Source of the DNA: Hibiscus mutabilis
Taxonomy: Eukaryota > Streptophyta > Magnoliopsida > Malvales > Malvaceae
Direction: 5' to 3'
NCBI GenBank assembly: GCA_019671005.1
Contig: CM033715.1
Location: 7,440,001-7,504,000 of the forward strand
Length of the DNA: 64,000 bases
The notes under the pieces were generated by a model. It did not search any database. It saw only the letters and a program-made list of their open reading frames with translations, and had not been told where the DNA came from. This document shows, one piece after another, positions 46,429 to 58,024 of the stretch. Positions within the stretch are counted from its first letter, which is position 1. Each line of letters opens with the position of its first letter. A program made the translations under genes and the position numbers.

Positions 46429-47414
46429 ATTTTAGGCATCTATTTCAACTAAAAACGTTAGACATATATCTCAACAAAATATATAATTTAAACACTTATT
46501 TCTTACTTAAGTCAAATATCTATTATAGAAAAATGATTGATAAGACTTGTTAATATAGATTTGTTCTTGAGGTTGAATTATTAGAAGTAACAAATTATTG
46601 TTATTTGTAATTGAATATAGTTATTATTTTTGGCCAATAAAATTGTCACTTTTATGTTTTAATATTGTCTCATTCAAATTGTCACTTTAAAAAACTTAAC
46701 AACTTTTATAAGATAAATTTACTTTTCTATTCTTTTTTAATTTCCTAATAAAAATAAAAATTAATTTTTTAAGGACAAACTTATCATTTAAATTATTTTA
46801 AACCACATAAATTTTTTTTCAAAACTTCGTAAAAAATCAACATGTAACAATATAAGTAGGACGAAAGGAGTATTAATTTAGTACTTAGACATATGTAATT
46901 TTTCCTCCCCGAAATTATATAGAGACATGTGGATCCTACAAAATTCTAAAATAGTTGTCGTTTTAATCCTTTAAAAATATTATTTGGCTCTTCCAAAATT
47001 TTGAAAAAATTTATTTGACCATTTAATATCTTTTAAAATATCATTATGTCCCTCAAAAATTAAAAAAATTGATTATTTTAATTACAAATTTAAAAATCTC
47101 ATTACTACTATGTATTTATACAGGTAAGAAACATCGTGACAAAATTTTTCTTTAATTTTTTGTGTTACATGAAATATATAACTATAAAGACCCTTTCAAA
47201 AAAAAAAAAATTAATGGGCCCTTTTTAAATCAAGTGCCAAGGTCTGTTACTGTTCCTCTCTCACCTAGGTTCGATTCTGCTTATTCATAAACTCCTTCCA
47301 TTTAATAATAAGATATAGTTGGAAGAATATTTAAATAATAAAAATAAATTTATTGATTTTTTTAATTAAAACCACCGTCCTTCAAGTAAAATCTATGAAA
47401 ACCATCACCATTGA
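46429..47414. other. AT-rich spacer
   Basis: No gene. A stretch at 47215-47290 (AAGTGCCAAGG...GGTTCGATTCTGC) has a B-box-like motif and could be a SINE scrap. Otherwise unremarkable. Confidence 0.35.
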
Positions 47415-48135
47415 TATTTTTTTGTCAAAATAGAAAGTATTTTTCATCAGAATAAGTACTTAAAGTATATTTTTTAGTCAAAGTAAGTATTTAAACTATA
47501 GTTTTTTCATTAAAATAGGCATATAATGTATTTTTAATTAGGGTAATTTTCTATACACAAGCGCTTGTGGAAACTTTTTTTACACAAGCGCCTTAGTTTT
47601 AGGGGTTAGGGACCCCGTTTAGGGGTTTAAGTATAGTAATTTTGAATTTAGGGGTTGTTGATAGAATTTAGAGTTTATAGTTAGAATTTAGGGTTTATAA
47701 CTTAAAAACTAAATCCCTACCTATATTACCCTAAACCTTAACCCTTAACCCTAAATCCTAAATTCTACACATGAACCCTACACTAAAACCCCTAAACTCT
47801 AAACCCTAAACCCTATAATTAAGGCGCTTGTAGAAATAAAAAGTTTCCATTGCCAGTATATAGAATAATAATATTTTTAATTAATATCACATGACAATTT
47901 TTAAGAACCTATATAAAAAAATATGTATACTTTAAGTACTTATTTTGACCTAAAAAATACTTTAGATACTTATTTTGACAAAAAAATATACTTTAGATAC
48001 TTACTTTGACGAAAAAAATACTTTAAGAACCTATTTTGACCAAAAATTATACTTTAGGTACCTAGTTTAACCAAAAAATATACTTTAAGTACTTATTTTG
48101 ACCAAAAATACTTTAGGTACTAAAATAAAAAAGTT
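47415..48135. mobile_element. Foldback element with ~30-bp repeated arms, copy 1 (interrupted)
   Basis: Both arms consist of repeats of about 30 bp with the form TACTTTAAGTACTTATTTTGAC followed by AAAAAAATA. The left arm carries the reverse orientation (GTCAAAATA, AAGTACTTAAAGTA) and the right arm the forward one (at least seven units from 47925 to 48120). The central joint reads ATCACATGACAATTTTTAAG. The element is split by an insertion at 47541-47872. Copy 2 is at 62914-63236 in the opposite orientation. Confidence 0.75.
47541..47872. mobile_element. MITE with telomere-like core, nested in foldback copy 1
   Basis: 332 bp. Terminal inverted repeats: TCTATACACAAGCGCTTGTGGAAACTTTTTT and ACAAGCGCCTTA at the left pair with TCTATATAC...GGAAACTTTTT...ACAAGCGCCTTA at the right. 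The core changes from TTAGGGGTTTA units to TAAACCCTAAA units. It is flanked by the direct repeat ATTTTTAATTA (47530-47540 and 47873-47883). A 9-11 bp duplication would fit the Mutator superfamily. Confidence 0.75.
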
Positions 48136-48738
48136 AGTATATTTTACACTGTACAAATTTTGCTGCTTGAATTCATATCACTTAAGAAAAATAACGTCAT
48201 CCTTCACTACTGAAACCATTCAATAGGTTCGGTTTTGTTTGTGTTTTTAATCTTTGAGTGAAAATATTATCATAATCAATAGACAATTGAAATTAATACA
48301 CCGATCTTAACCTTAGCTGCTGCTCAACAAAACTCATTTATTAGCACGGTTGTGCTGGTTTTCAGCTGTTAACATCGCCATATTAAAAACCTTATCACTC
48401 TAAAAGCTGTTCCAACAATGCACGTTAAGCACTTATACAAGTTGATTCCAAGACTAAAATGGTATCTTAATTTTCTTAATAAAACAACCTAACATCAACT
48501 CGACTCGATTTATTATACATTTGTTCCGTTTTCTCATAAAGTACATATTCATACATTATCGATTAATCAAATGATATTTTTATAAATAACCTGATTTGGA
48601 TGGAGTCTTCTCTTTTGATTCACCGATTTTGTTCGACTTTATATACAATTAGTGCATTAAATATAAAAGCGTAAGAAACGTGACAAATTATCTAAATCCG
48701 AAGTGTTTGGTACGGAAGAAAAGTGATGCATAAATTTC
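48136..48738. other. Spacer and 3' flank of the squalene epoxidase gene
   Basis: No gene seen. The last 100-200 bp is probably 3'UTR. Confidence 0.35.
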
Positions 48739-50945
48739 TCAGTCAACTGGAGGAGCTCTGTAATATGCTGGAACAGTTACAGGGAAAAACATTTGTCGAA
48801 CTCCTTCAGCTTTGATAATGGGGAAAATGATGCCTGCAGCACCCTGTAAAATGTTCACATATTATAAACAAAACATGTCAGATTTGTGTTTAATCATATT
48901 CAGGCATTGAAACTGCAGTAAAACAAGACATGTACATGTATATGACCACATGATCTAATAGATACAGACCGAAATCAATCGAGCCCCGATCCAGATGCGC
49001 GTTGGAAAAGGAAACGGAAGTAACAACCGACCAACACCATATATTGCTACCGCGAAGAAGTGCAGTACTAGGGTCATCGGTCGGGGGTTTAGACCGGAGA
49101 GTAAGGATACCGGTCCATTCGAAAATACACCTCCAAGGCTCAAATAGTCGAAACATGCTTGCCGCATTTCCTTCCTTGCAGGATCAGGGGAAGCACTAAA
49201 CACCTTGTATAGTGCGCCGGCTAATGTGTTTATCGTCGATGCCACCGGCTGCAAATCACAGGTTCTCCTTTGAGTATCAATGTTATATGTCCCAACAACA
49301 TTCAACACTGCATTTTAGGCTTACCTTCCTCAGGGTGTAAAAGGACTCGAGATATCCGCAAAGAGCGGACGCATCGTGTAGATCGTGCAAGGGCCTTAGA
49401 AGGTCCCTTAGAACAACAATATCAGATAGTGCAACAGCCATTCCCCCTCCGGTTAAAGGGTGTCTCATATTGAATGCGTCACCCATTAAAAGTGCACCGG
49501 GAGAAGGATGCGGAGCTGCCGGCATGCTTCTATTCGGCATGGTTCTTATTTTCCCCTTACCGATCGCCGAGATAAATCCGTTGTACAGTTCAACAGGAAT
49601 CTGATATCCATAATAATTTATCTCAAAACCCCAGAATTTTCCATCACTTTAAAATCAAAATAGATGTGAAAGGTACCTGGGGAGCCACCACAGTTTTCAA
49701 GTAAAGGGCCATTTCACCATCGGAGACCGAAGGTACTTTCTGGCCCGGTACATCGACCAAGCAACGAATCTCGGTGCTGCTTATAGGATAAAACAATATA
49801 GGTGAAGGATCTGCCAATATAACATGTCCATGATTTGCACATGGAAGCTCACAGTTCTCCAGTACCAAACCAACAAAACAAGAGGGGACATCAACCTGCA
49901 CAAAGGAAAAAAAACGACAAAGCAAAGATCTTTATGCCGTCTCCAAGCCGTATTGATTCTAGTAAATGTTCGAAATTTGACAGAATTTGGTAACAATCTT
50001 TAACCTTAGGGTCACATAGAGAGCGCCGTAGATTGGAGAAACAACCGTCGCATACGATAGTAAGGGGAGCGTAGGCCATCGACACATGACCGTCCTTAGT
50101 TTTGTACTGAACACCTTTGATAGTCCCATTCAGTTTGAGCAGAGATGTCACCGTTCCTTGTTCTATACTTACACTACATTATTGGAAATGATTTAGAGAA
50201 TATGAATTGAACTTAATGCTAGAATTATGCTAGGGAAGATGAATTACTTCGGAAGGGAACCGGCTTTGTGCCGCATCCGTTGTATGAAACGTCCGTTATG
50301 AAAGCTCCTCCCCGCTACATCAGAATGAAAGTTCTCTAGCGGATAAGACAATCTGGCTTTCTTCCCATCCTTGTACAAAGCATAACCGAAGATTTGTTGA
50401 GCATCGATCCGATCGACACAATCTGCAGGGACAAGGCCTTAGAATCAACCGAAAGGATACAAAAACAGAAGATCAGCATAAGAAGTGTCACTAAAATAGG
50501 TCCCTGCATACCTTCAAGCCCCAGTTCAAGTAACTTAAGATATCCCCCCGGTTGCAGAAGCTCGCCGACGATTCGATCAGGCTCGTTTAAGTCTCTCTCA
50601 ATCACGTGCACTCGCCGTCCGTCCTGCATAATCAAAGGAGATGTTATAACCATTAAAGCGGCTAACACGGTTAATCAAACATCGGTCAGATGATGTAAAT
50701 AGGACCTTCCCAAGGGTATAAGCAAGAGCAGAACCAGCAACACCAGCACCAACAATGATTATATCTGCAGTACTTCCATCAACCTCCCCATGTCTCGTTT
50801 TCTGCAAGCAATTTTCCCCGGAAAACGCCATTGAAGAACAAGAAGAAGTCTTTGTTTTTTTGAATAATCTTCTCAATAAAGTGTTGTACAAGAAAACAAG
50901 CCCCATTAGAGAAGCTATCACTCCATACAGAAACTTATAAGCCAT
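48739..50945 (-). CDS. SQE: Squalene epoxidase (squalene monooxygenase)
   Basis: Eight coding exons on the minus strand: 50706-50945, 50512-50623, 50248-50422, 50005-50173, 49677-49895, 49325-49600, 48970-49248 and 48739-48843, all GT-AG and in phase, giving 524 residues, normal for the family. It is an FAD-dependent, membrane-bound ER enzyme that uses O2 and NADPH-P450 reductase to convert squalene to 2,3-oxidosqualene, the committed precursor of sterols and triterpenoids. Landmarks: an N-terminal membrane segment (about 8-25); the Rossmann motif GAGVAG at 66-71; the GRRVHVIERDLNEPDRIVGE block; CDGCFSNLRRSL; the FAD motif GD at 345-346 in MGDAFNMRHPLTGGGM; and a hydrophobic C-terminal region (LVLHFFAVAIYGVGRLLL). 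No defect is seen. It could be any of the plant SQE paralogues; I cannot number it. Confidence 0.96.
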
Positions 50946-51299
50946 ATTATGAAGAACAGAAATGAGAAAAACAATGAATCAAGAAGAAGATGCAACTTTA
51001 ATGGCTTTGTTTCCTGTTTTTTTTTACGTGTAATTTCTTTAGTAGGCGTTGGATTTGCTACCAAACTTAGGCGCCTCTTAAATACAATTTGGCACTGGTA
51101 GGTACAAAGTGTAACAATATAATTTTCAATAACAATGTTAATTAAAATGATTAAGTTAATAATCCATTTAGGCTGTGGATTACCAATTCTTATCCAGATT
51201 ATGATTCTGTTAAAGCAACATGGTCTTGTCTTTTAACTTCATAAAAAAACGATACCGATTCAGTTATCTATTTATCTTGTTGATAAAGCTGAATCAATC
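50946..51299. other. Upstream region of the squalene epoxidase gene
   Basis: Leader and promoter region on the minus strand. No clear TATA box could be fixed. Confidence 0.35.
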
Positions 51300-51604
51300 C
51301 AGGAGTGGATTTTGACAACAAAAGTTGAGGGGACTTATTTAAAATTTTTAAAAATTTTAAAAATTTAAACTTAGATTTATAAAAGATTTAATTTAAAATT
51401 TAACTATTTTTTAAAATTTTGAAACTTAATGAGAATTTTTTAAAATTAAAAGAGACTTAATTTAAAATATTCAAAAAAATTAAATTTAATAAAAAAATTA
51501 AATTTTTTGAATGGGACAATTTAAAAGAATTTTACAAATTGAAAGACCAAATATGAATTACCCAAAATTTTGTGGGAGCCAGGGCTCCTCTTGCTCCAAC
51601 CATG
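51300..51604. mobile_element. Small AT-rich insertion with 10-bp direct repeats
   Basis: TGAATCAATC occurs directly at both sides (51290-51299 and 51605-51614). The element starts CAGGAGTGGATTTTG and ends CTCCAACCATGG, giving weak inverted similarity (GTGGA against TTGGA). It is non-coding. Confidence 0.5.
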
Positions 51605-51780
51605 GTGAATCAATCTTACTTGCAAATAGCAAGTAAAAATGCAAATAGGCTTTAAAAAAATTACACAAACTTGCATATATACTTTTTAAAATTTAAATTT
51701 TTAATCTTAAACGCTAAACTTAAATTTTAAACTTTCCAAGCTAATTTATAAATTATAAACTAAATTACTAACCCTTAAAA

Positions 51781-54700
51781 TGTAACAACTCCTTTCCCTA
51801 TCCGTACACCGGATATGAGTCGGAAATGCTATGACTTCTTTATTCAAAGATCATGGTAATTTAAAATTTTCAGAAAACTTCCCGATGGTAACCCATCCTA
51901 AAATTTTTCTAGCCCAAGCACGCTTAACTTTACTTAAAATCGACATAAATTATTTATTCAAGTTCTAATCATGAATCAATTATCTTAAAACTCATAACAA
52001 CTTTAAAGGCCAATCTCAACTCGAATAAGTTTAGCAAGCATACATGCCACTATAAAAATCAACCTCAATTAGGATGTCATTACTGTGATTACCTGTTGAG
52101 CTTTCCAATATTGATGCAATACTTTTCTCCATCTCATCTTGATTTACCTACGTGTGTACAATTAAACACACTCTAAGTACGAACTTAGTGAGACAATAAA
52201 GGAAATTAATAACAATAATTTAAACTTTATTCAAGTTCATGGCTACGTTTATATAACATGATATATGTCAATGTCATAAGATTTTCATATATGCCCGGTT
52301 ATCATAATATGCCTTATATGCATCATACCAATCATGTATCAACATAATATAAACCGGATATAAATTTCTTACCGATATACTTGCCATTTGCCCTGAGTGT
52401 TCATATAAATATGTCCCGATAGTTCATATACTCTCTAACCTGTTTACCATTTATTATCTCTTTATTTATAGCCTGATTATCAATGATTTCCCGGTTTCCC
52501 AATTTCATAGCCCAAATATAACCTTGAGGACCCTGGGTACGCGAGTCAAATATGCATCGAAGTGCTAACCCGCACGTTTATAAGGTTGTGCTAACCATTA
52601 TCCCGCACGTTTATAAGGCCGTGCTAACCATTATCCTGCACGTTTATAAGGTCGTGCTTACCATACACTAAGTGTACTTTTAACACTATAGTGTTATCCC
52701 GAATTCCCGATTATGCAGCGTGTTGCTAGAATCTATGGCATGCCAACTATACATTGTCCCTCAATGACTCATTTGGGCAAAATTCCCGAATTTATTCCAT
52801 CCATGGCAATGTATATCAATATAATTTAATATTGGGCAGTTCATACCCAAAATAACATTCATAGCATACCATCATCAATAACTAGTTATCAATGCATTTG
52901 TTTTCAACCCTTGACATATTTAAAATATGTCAAATATATGATCAATGACATAAATATCATGCCAACATATAAATCATGTAGACTTATCGCAAGTCTTACC
53001 AATGATGTATAAAACAACCATGTATCATGTTATGTATGCATTGCACTCACCTTGGCCATTTATTAGCACGCATCACTAAATTCTACTCGATCCTTTCCTT
53101 TATAGAACCTCGAACTTTCTTCGATTCGGCCTTGACTTCATTATTCACATGAATAAGATAAAATATTTGTTAGATTCAAATCTAACAATACCTTAACCAT
53201 GCGGTCTAATATAATCATTCGAATATAAAATTTTCAATTATTTTCCCTTTCTTCCTTGTATTTTTCACAAACTCATTATGGTCCCTAGTGATCAATTTGA
53301 ACTTCTAATAATTCTTCCGAGCTTGCTAACTCACATTTAAATACCAAATGTTTCAAATTCTATTTTCTCACAGCTTGTGTTACCTTTAAAGATTTACTTA
53401 TACTGGACAGAATACATACCGGATATTAATTTCCTTTATACTGGAAAAACTAGATTCGATAAAGGCTATAACAGTATAAGCCACATAAATTAATAAAATC
53501 TACAAAAATTATGAAAAATTTTCAAACTCCCGTTATAGACATAAACTGCTCTGTAAATTTTCTGACCTTCATTCGATTAAAAATTCATATCTTTTGACTT
53601 GGAACTCGAAATCAGTTTCTGTTTGTTGGATACGAAACTAGACAAACACATCTTTACAACGGTATAAAATTCATCATCTAACCATTTTTGTAGAATTTAT
53701 GGTGAATTTTTTCAAAGTCACTGCCAAAATTCAATCTTCATCATAGCATTCCATAATCAACTTCTAATTTATACTAAGTTCTTCTTATTTTTCTACTTAT
53801 CAATTTAGTCCCATCACTTGTTTCAAAATATCAATTTATCATCTTCTTCATCAAATAATTGTTCAAATAATTCCCTCTAATTTTCTTTCTTTGCCCAAAA
53901 TTGTCACTAAAATGCAAAGGTAAAGATTTAAACTTCTTAACTTTGCAATTTAGTCCTCAAATCAACACTACTACCTTAATTCTATTATTTTAACCAAAAA
54001 TCAGATTTAATCCCCATCCAAGAATTCATTGCCTATTTGGTCACTTGATTTTGACAATTTGTCAAAATGGTCCATAATTCAATTCAACATCGGTTTAGCA
54101 TTCTAACATCAATTGCACATCTCCAACATAATTAATAACACAAATACACTCCAAATTCTAAAAATTCAGATTTGGTCCTTCAACTTTTCAAGTTTCTGAA
54201 ATGGTCCCTACACAATTTAACTTAGGGTTTTGCTTCCAAACAACAATTCAAGCTTACTAGATCATTATGTCAACATCACAAACCCTAAATTAAACTTAAA
54301 TACATAAACCCTAATCATCTTCATAATAATCAAAACATGTAAAATTTAAATCCCAACTCAATATCATGATTTTAACATCATACTAGCTTGATTTCAACTT
54401 GAATTCAATCATGGAATCATAGAATCTCCAAAGCCCCAATTTGATCCACAAACCCTAATTTCTTTCTCATGTAAATTCTCATCAATCAAGCATGGATTCC
54501 ATGAATTATTGATATCAAAATCTAGAGCTTGAAGAGTAGAACAACTTTGTAGTTTAAGAGATTACCTGAAAATTGAGTTTCGGGGCTTGAATCGAGCTTG
54601 GAAAAAAAATTTCTCTTTCTTTCCCTAGCCCTCACGTTTTTGGCTGGAAAAGAATGTTCATATTTTCACCATTATTTTACACATATATCTATTAAATGAA

Positions 54701-55641
54701 TATTAAATTCATTTAATAGTGAAATTACAATTTTGCCCTTTTTATCCAATGGTTGAGATTGGTTTTATCATCAATCAAGGGCCAAGATTTAATCTTCTAT
54801 TTTCTATTTCCAAAATTGCCCTTATAACTTTTTAAATATTTCAAAAATGCCATTGGGGACAATTGACCAATTTGCCCTCCAACTAGTTTTTATTTACTAG
54901 TTTGCCATTCTTGTAAAAATTCAACTAAATCTAGTTGGAATCCAACCAAATACAATAAAATATTCATAAAATAATATTTTATGAATTTTTTCATGTCTTT
55001 TGAATCAGTCTCCAAAATTTCCATTCGATCCAATATATCGATAAATAATCTTTTACTTAGAAATAAACTGTAGGATTCATCTTGAATCAAACTAAAAATA
55101 TTTCCAAAACTTGGAAATGACTTTTATAACCTTTCTCTATCATATGGAAAATTTTCATAATTTTCCAGTTCGATCCGGGTATCCGAATTCCACTTAAACT
55201 TTAACTGTGATTTTCCCAATAATCAAAATATCAGATCGAACCAATAATTCCACATTTGATTCACACCCTTAGGTGATCTGTTTATTTATGAAATAAAAAC
55301 CCTTAACTTTTGGGAAATTACAACTTTAGTCCCCCAAACTTTTCCAAAGTTTATACTTTAGCAATAAAATTTCCAAAATTTACATTTTGGTCACTACCTC
55401 TTTAAACTTCAATTCTAATTCCAATTTTCCTTGGAATTCAACAAAACTTTACGAATACCTTATTCAATTCACTATCTATCACATGAGACCTTTAAACCTT
55501 AGAAATTTCCTTTCCAAAACCCATAATTAAAGAAATCCCAACTTTCGCTTTTTTGTCATTTTAGTCACTAAGTTAGCTTTTAAGCTATTATCTTAGTACT
55601 AAATGACCTTTAATAAACTTAGTAAATTTTGGAGTATTACA
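51781..55641 (+). mobile_element. Solo LTR of a long-LTR (Tekay/Del-like) retrotransposon
   Basis: 3861 bp starting TGTAACAACTCC and ending GGAGTATTACA (inverted TGTAA/TTACA ends). It is flanked by perfect 5-bp direct repeats TAAAA (51776-51780 and 55642-55646). There are no protein motifs, primer-binding site or second LTR, so this is a single LTR left after intra-element recombination. The TGTAACA(A/C)...CGGATATGAGTCGG start is like LTRs of chromovirus Tekay/Del elements, which are several kb long; that assignment is from memory. Confidence 0.82.
52568..52672 (+). repeat. Three-unit 36-bp tandem repeat in the solo LTR
   Basis: Units CGCACGTTTATAAGGTTGTGC..., CGCACGTTTATAAGGCCGTGC... and TGCACGTTTATAAGGTCGTGC..., each followed by TAACCATTATCC or a close variant. 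Confidence 0.85.
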
Positions 55642-55646
55642 TAAAA

Positions 55647-56099
55647 TTTTAAAAAATATTATGTAGTCTTTCAAAAAGAAAAAACCCTACATTGTTTTAA
55701 ATCGGGCATCGATAAGAATAATGATAATAATCTAAGTCATGGAAGTAAAATCTGTGTTGTTCGGTTTCTTAAAGTTTTGTCTAGACTAATTCAGATTAAA
55801 TTACATCGTACACATGATTTTAGTGGGCAAATCTTTCAAAGAGAATTTCTACATATACAGGGCCTCGAACTCGAAAGTTGCTAAAGTCAATAGAAGTTCT
55901 GGACATGTGCAAGTGAAACGACCGCACAGGGTCCCGAAAAAGAGAGGCCCAAAAAATAAGGATCAGATATGAATTAGATAGTTATAATTTTTTTTGAATA
56001 AAAATAGTTATAAATTTTTATATTTGATAATTAACAACTTACGAAAAATTTACCATGTCATTCAAATTGATTGCAAAATATGAATGTTAATATCTCCTA
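55647..56099. other. Spacer
   Basis: No gene recognised. A slightly GC-richer piece at 55855-55960 is unassigned. Confidence 0.35.
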
Positions 56100-56640
56100 A
56101 GCTTAGAATTGAATGTTTTTTTATATATTGTCGATCAAACCATTATTTCTTTATATGAGAGATTTGAACATCAATTATATGAGAATATTTTTTTACTTTT
56201 TGTTTCATTATGATAAATCACTATCATTAATAATTTTGAAAATGCTCTTAAGAATGGTGAGTTATCTGATGTTGATGGAAATGCATCATTTATTGAGATA
56301 AAATTATTTAGATAACTTTTACCTAAGGAAAAATGAGGCAATGAATTTATTAAAATTTTTAAAATGTTTTAATTGCTTCTCAAATCTTATAGAATCTTGT
56401 TGATTATTATTATTATTATTGTTTTTACATAACAAAATTTTACAAAATTAAAGTTGTTGAAGTTATACTTACGGACAACTATGTCATAAGAGAGGTTAAA
56501 TGAACTTGTTTTGATGGCAATTGAGAGTGGTCTTTTAGAGAAAGTTGATATTGAATATGTTGTAAATGATTTTGCTCAAAACATGCAAAATGAGCGGCAC
56601 TTTTTAAGTAAAATTATTAGATTTTTAGTTGTTTATGTAT
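56100..56640 (+). pseudogene. hAT-like transposase C-terminal remnant
   Basis: Read across frames on the plus strand: IVDQTIISLYERFEHQLYENIF, then ENALKNGELSDVDGNASFIE, a decayed linker with an inserted ATT repeat (56402-56422), then KLKLLKLYLRTTMS, a stop, ERLNELVLMAIESGLLEKVD. This is the C-terminal dimerisation region of TTF-type zinc-finger/hAT transposase-like proteins (KLKL.K.YLR.TMSQERL). It has several stops and shifts, so it is non-functional. Confidence 0.75.
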
Positions 56641-57004
56641 GAATTTTTTTTGTTCAAGAGAGTAATTAAACAATCATTTTGTATTAAGATATTTTTAAAA
56701 AAATATTTAAATTATAAATTAAGGGTCTATTTTAATAAATTATATATGACGCCATAAATCTTTGAATCACCTGGTTATCACCTAAACTAATTTGTTTATA
56801 TATTTGTGGTTGTTTTGAAAACCCTGGAAGATTTGGGAATGGAGAATTTGGGGTTTTACTTCCGACTCTGGCTAGTCTTTTTCGTCCCCCACCTAATCAA
56901 TCAATAAATTAGAACGTGCACTCTTTAAAAGTCTGAAAAAAAAACACAGGATTACCTAACCTAAAACACAAAATCAAGTCAATATTGTATTATATCTAAG
57001 GCGT

Positions 57005-57945
57005 AGGGTGCTTATTGAGCTGAGCAGCTCACAAAAACTCGAACTTGACTTGGTTAAAATTTGATTAACGCTAGATTTGAGTTGACTAGATTCGGTTAAA
57101 ATTTGGTTAACGCTCGACTCGAGTTGACTCGACTCGAGATCGAGCTCCACTCGAGATCTTAGCGAGTCGAGTCGAGCAAGGCTCAGCTCAACTCGGTAAG
57201 TTCGTGAACAATTTATTATTTTTATAAATTTTTATGATTTTTTGGTGGCTACCTTAAAAAATATGTTCCAATAAGTTTAAATACTAGTTCAAAACTCTAG
57301 AAAAATTCAGTAAATTGCTAGGTAACTTACCCATAAAATTGTAGTTTCAAATTTTCAAGATATTTTGTATTTCTCGAAAATTAAAAAAAATAATTTATAT
57401 TAATAAGAAATTAAATTATAACGATGAGTCTTCCTTTTTTTTTATTAAAGTCTTTCCTTTTTTATTATTACTTTATGTATAAAAGTAGAAAAACAAAAAA
57501 GTCTTCACTCTTCAGTTTCTACTTCCTATGTAAAAAATACGATTAAAAGTTAATACCCTAAAATTCTTAAGGCATTCTGTTTTATGTTGTTCATCGAAAA
57601 TTGTTGAGAGATTAAAAAGAGTTTCACAGTCAAATATCGATTTTATCTCTAACTCGGTCATGACAGGTTCGTTTATTTATCTCCTTATACTTCACGTTTT
57701 TTTCTTCTTTTGAATTTCTATTTTTATGTTAAGCTCTAATAGTATCACTAGATTTTACCTATATTTTAAAAAATAAAGTAAAAAATTTGGTGAGCTTAAC
57801 GAGCAACGAGTTGAGTCAAATAATGGGATTTTTTAACGAGGACGAGTCGAGCAAAATTTTATTAAACTTAACGAACAGCGAGATTTTTTAACGAACATGA
57901 GTCAAGCACTGTTCAACTCGCGACCAACTCGCTCGATAAGCACCT
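57005..57945. mobile_element. Foldback element with GGTGCTTATYGAGC ends
   Basis: The left end GGTGCTTATTGAGCTGAGC is inverted relative to the right end (GGTGCTTATCGAGCGAGTTGG on the opposite strand). Both arms carry many ACTCG/CGAGT units (for example CGAGTTGACTCGACTCGAG at 57119 and GACGAGTCGAGC near 57842). The 500-bp interior has no recognisable gene. Confidence 0.65.
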
Positions 57946-58024
57946 TAATTATATAGGTGGTCGCATTGTTTTTATTTTCGTATTCATATCGCAATATTGG
58001 TATTGATATGTTTTGGTATTCTTT

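Noticed and set aside
50336..50693. Open frames on both strands within the squalene epoxidase gene
   Set aside because: Shadows of exons 2-3 and their intron. The spliced minus-strand frame explains the region.
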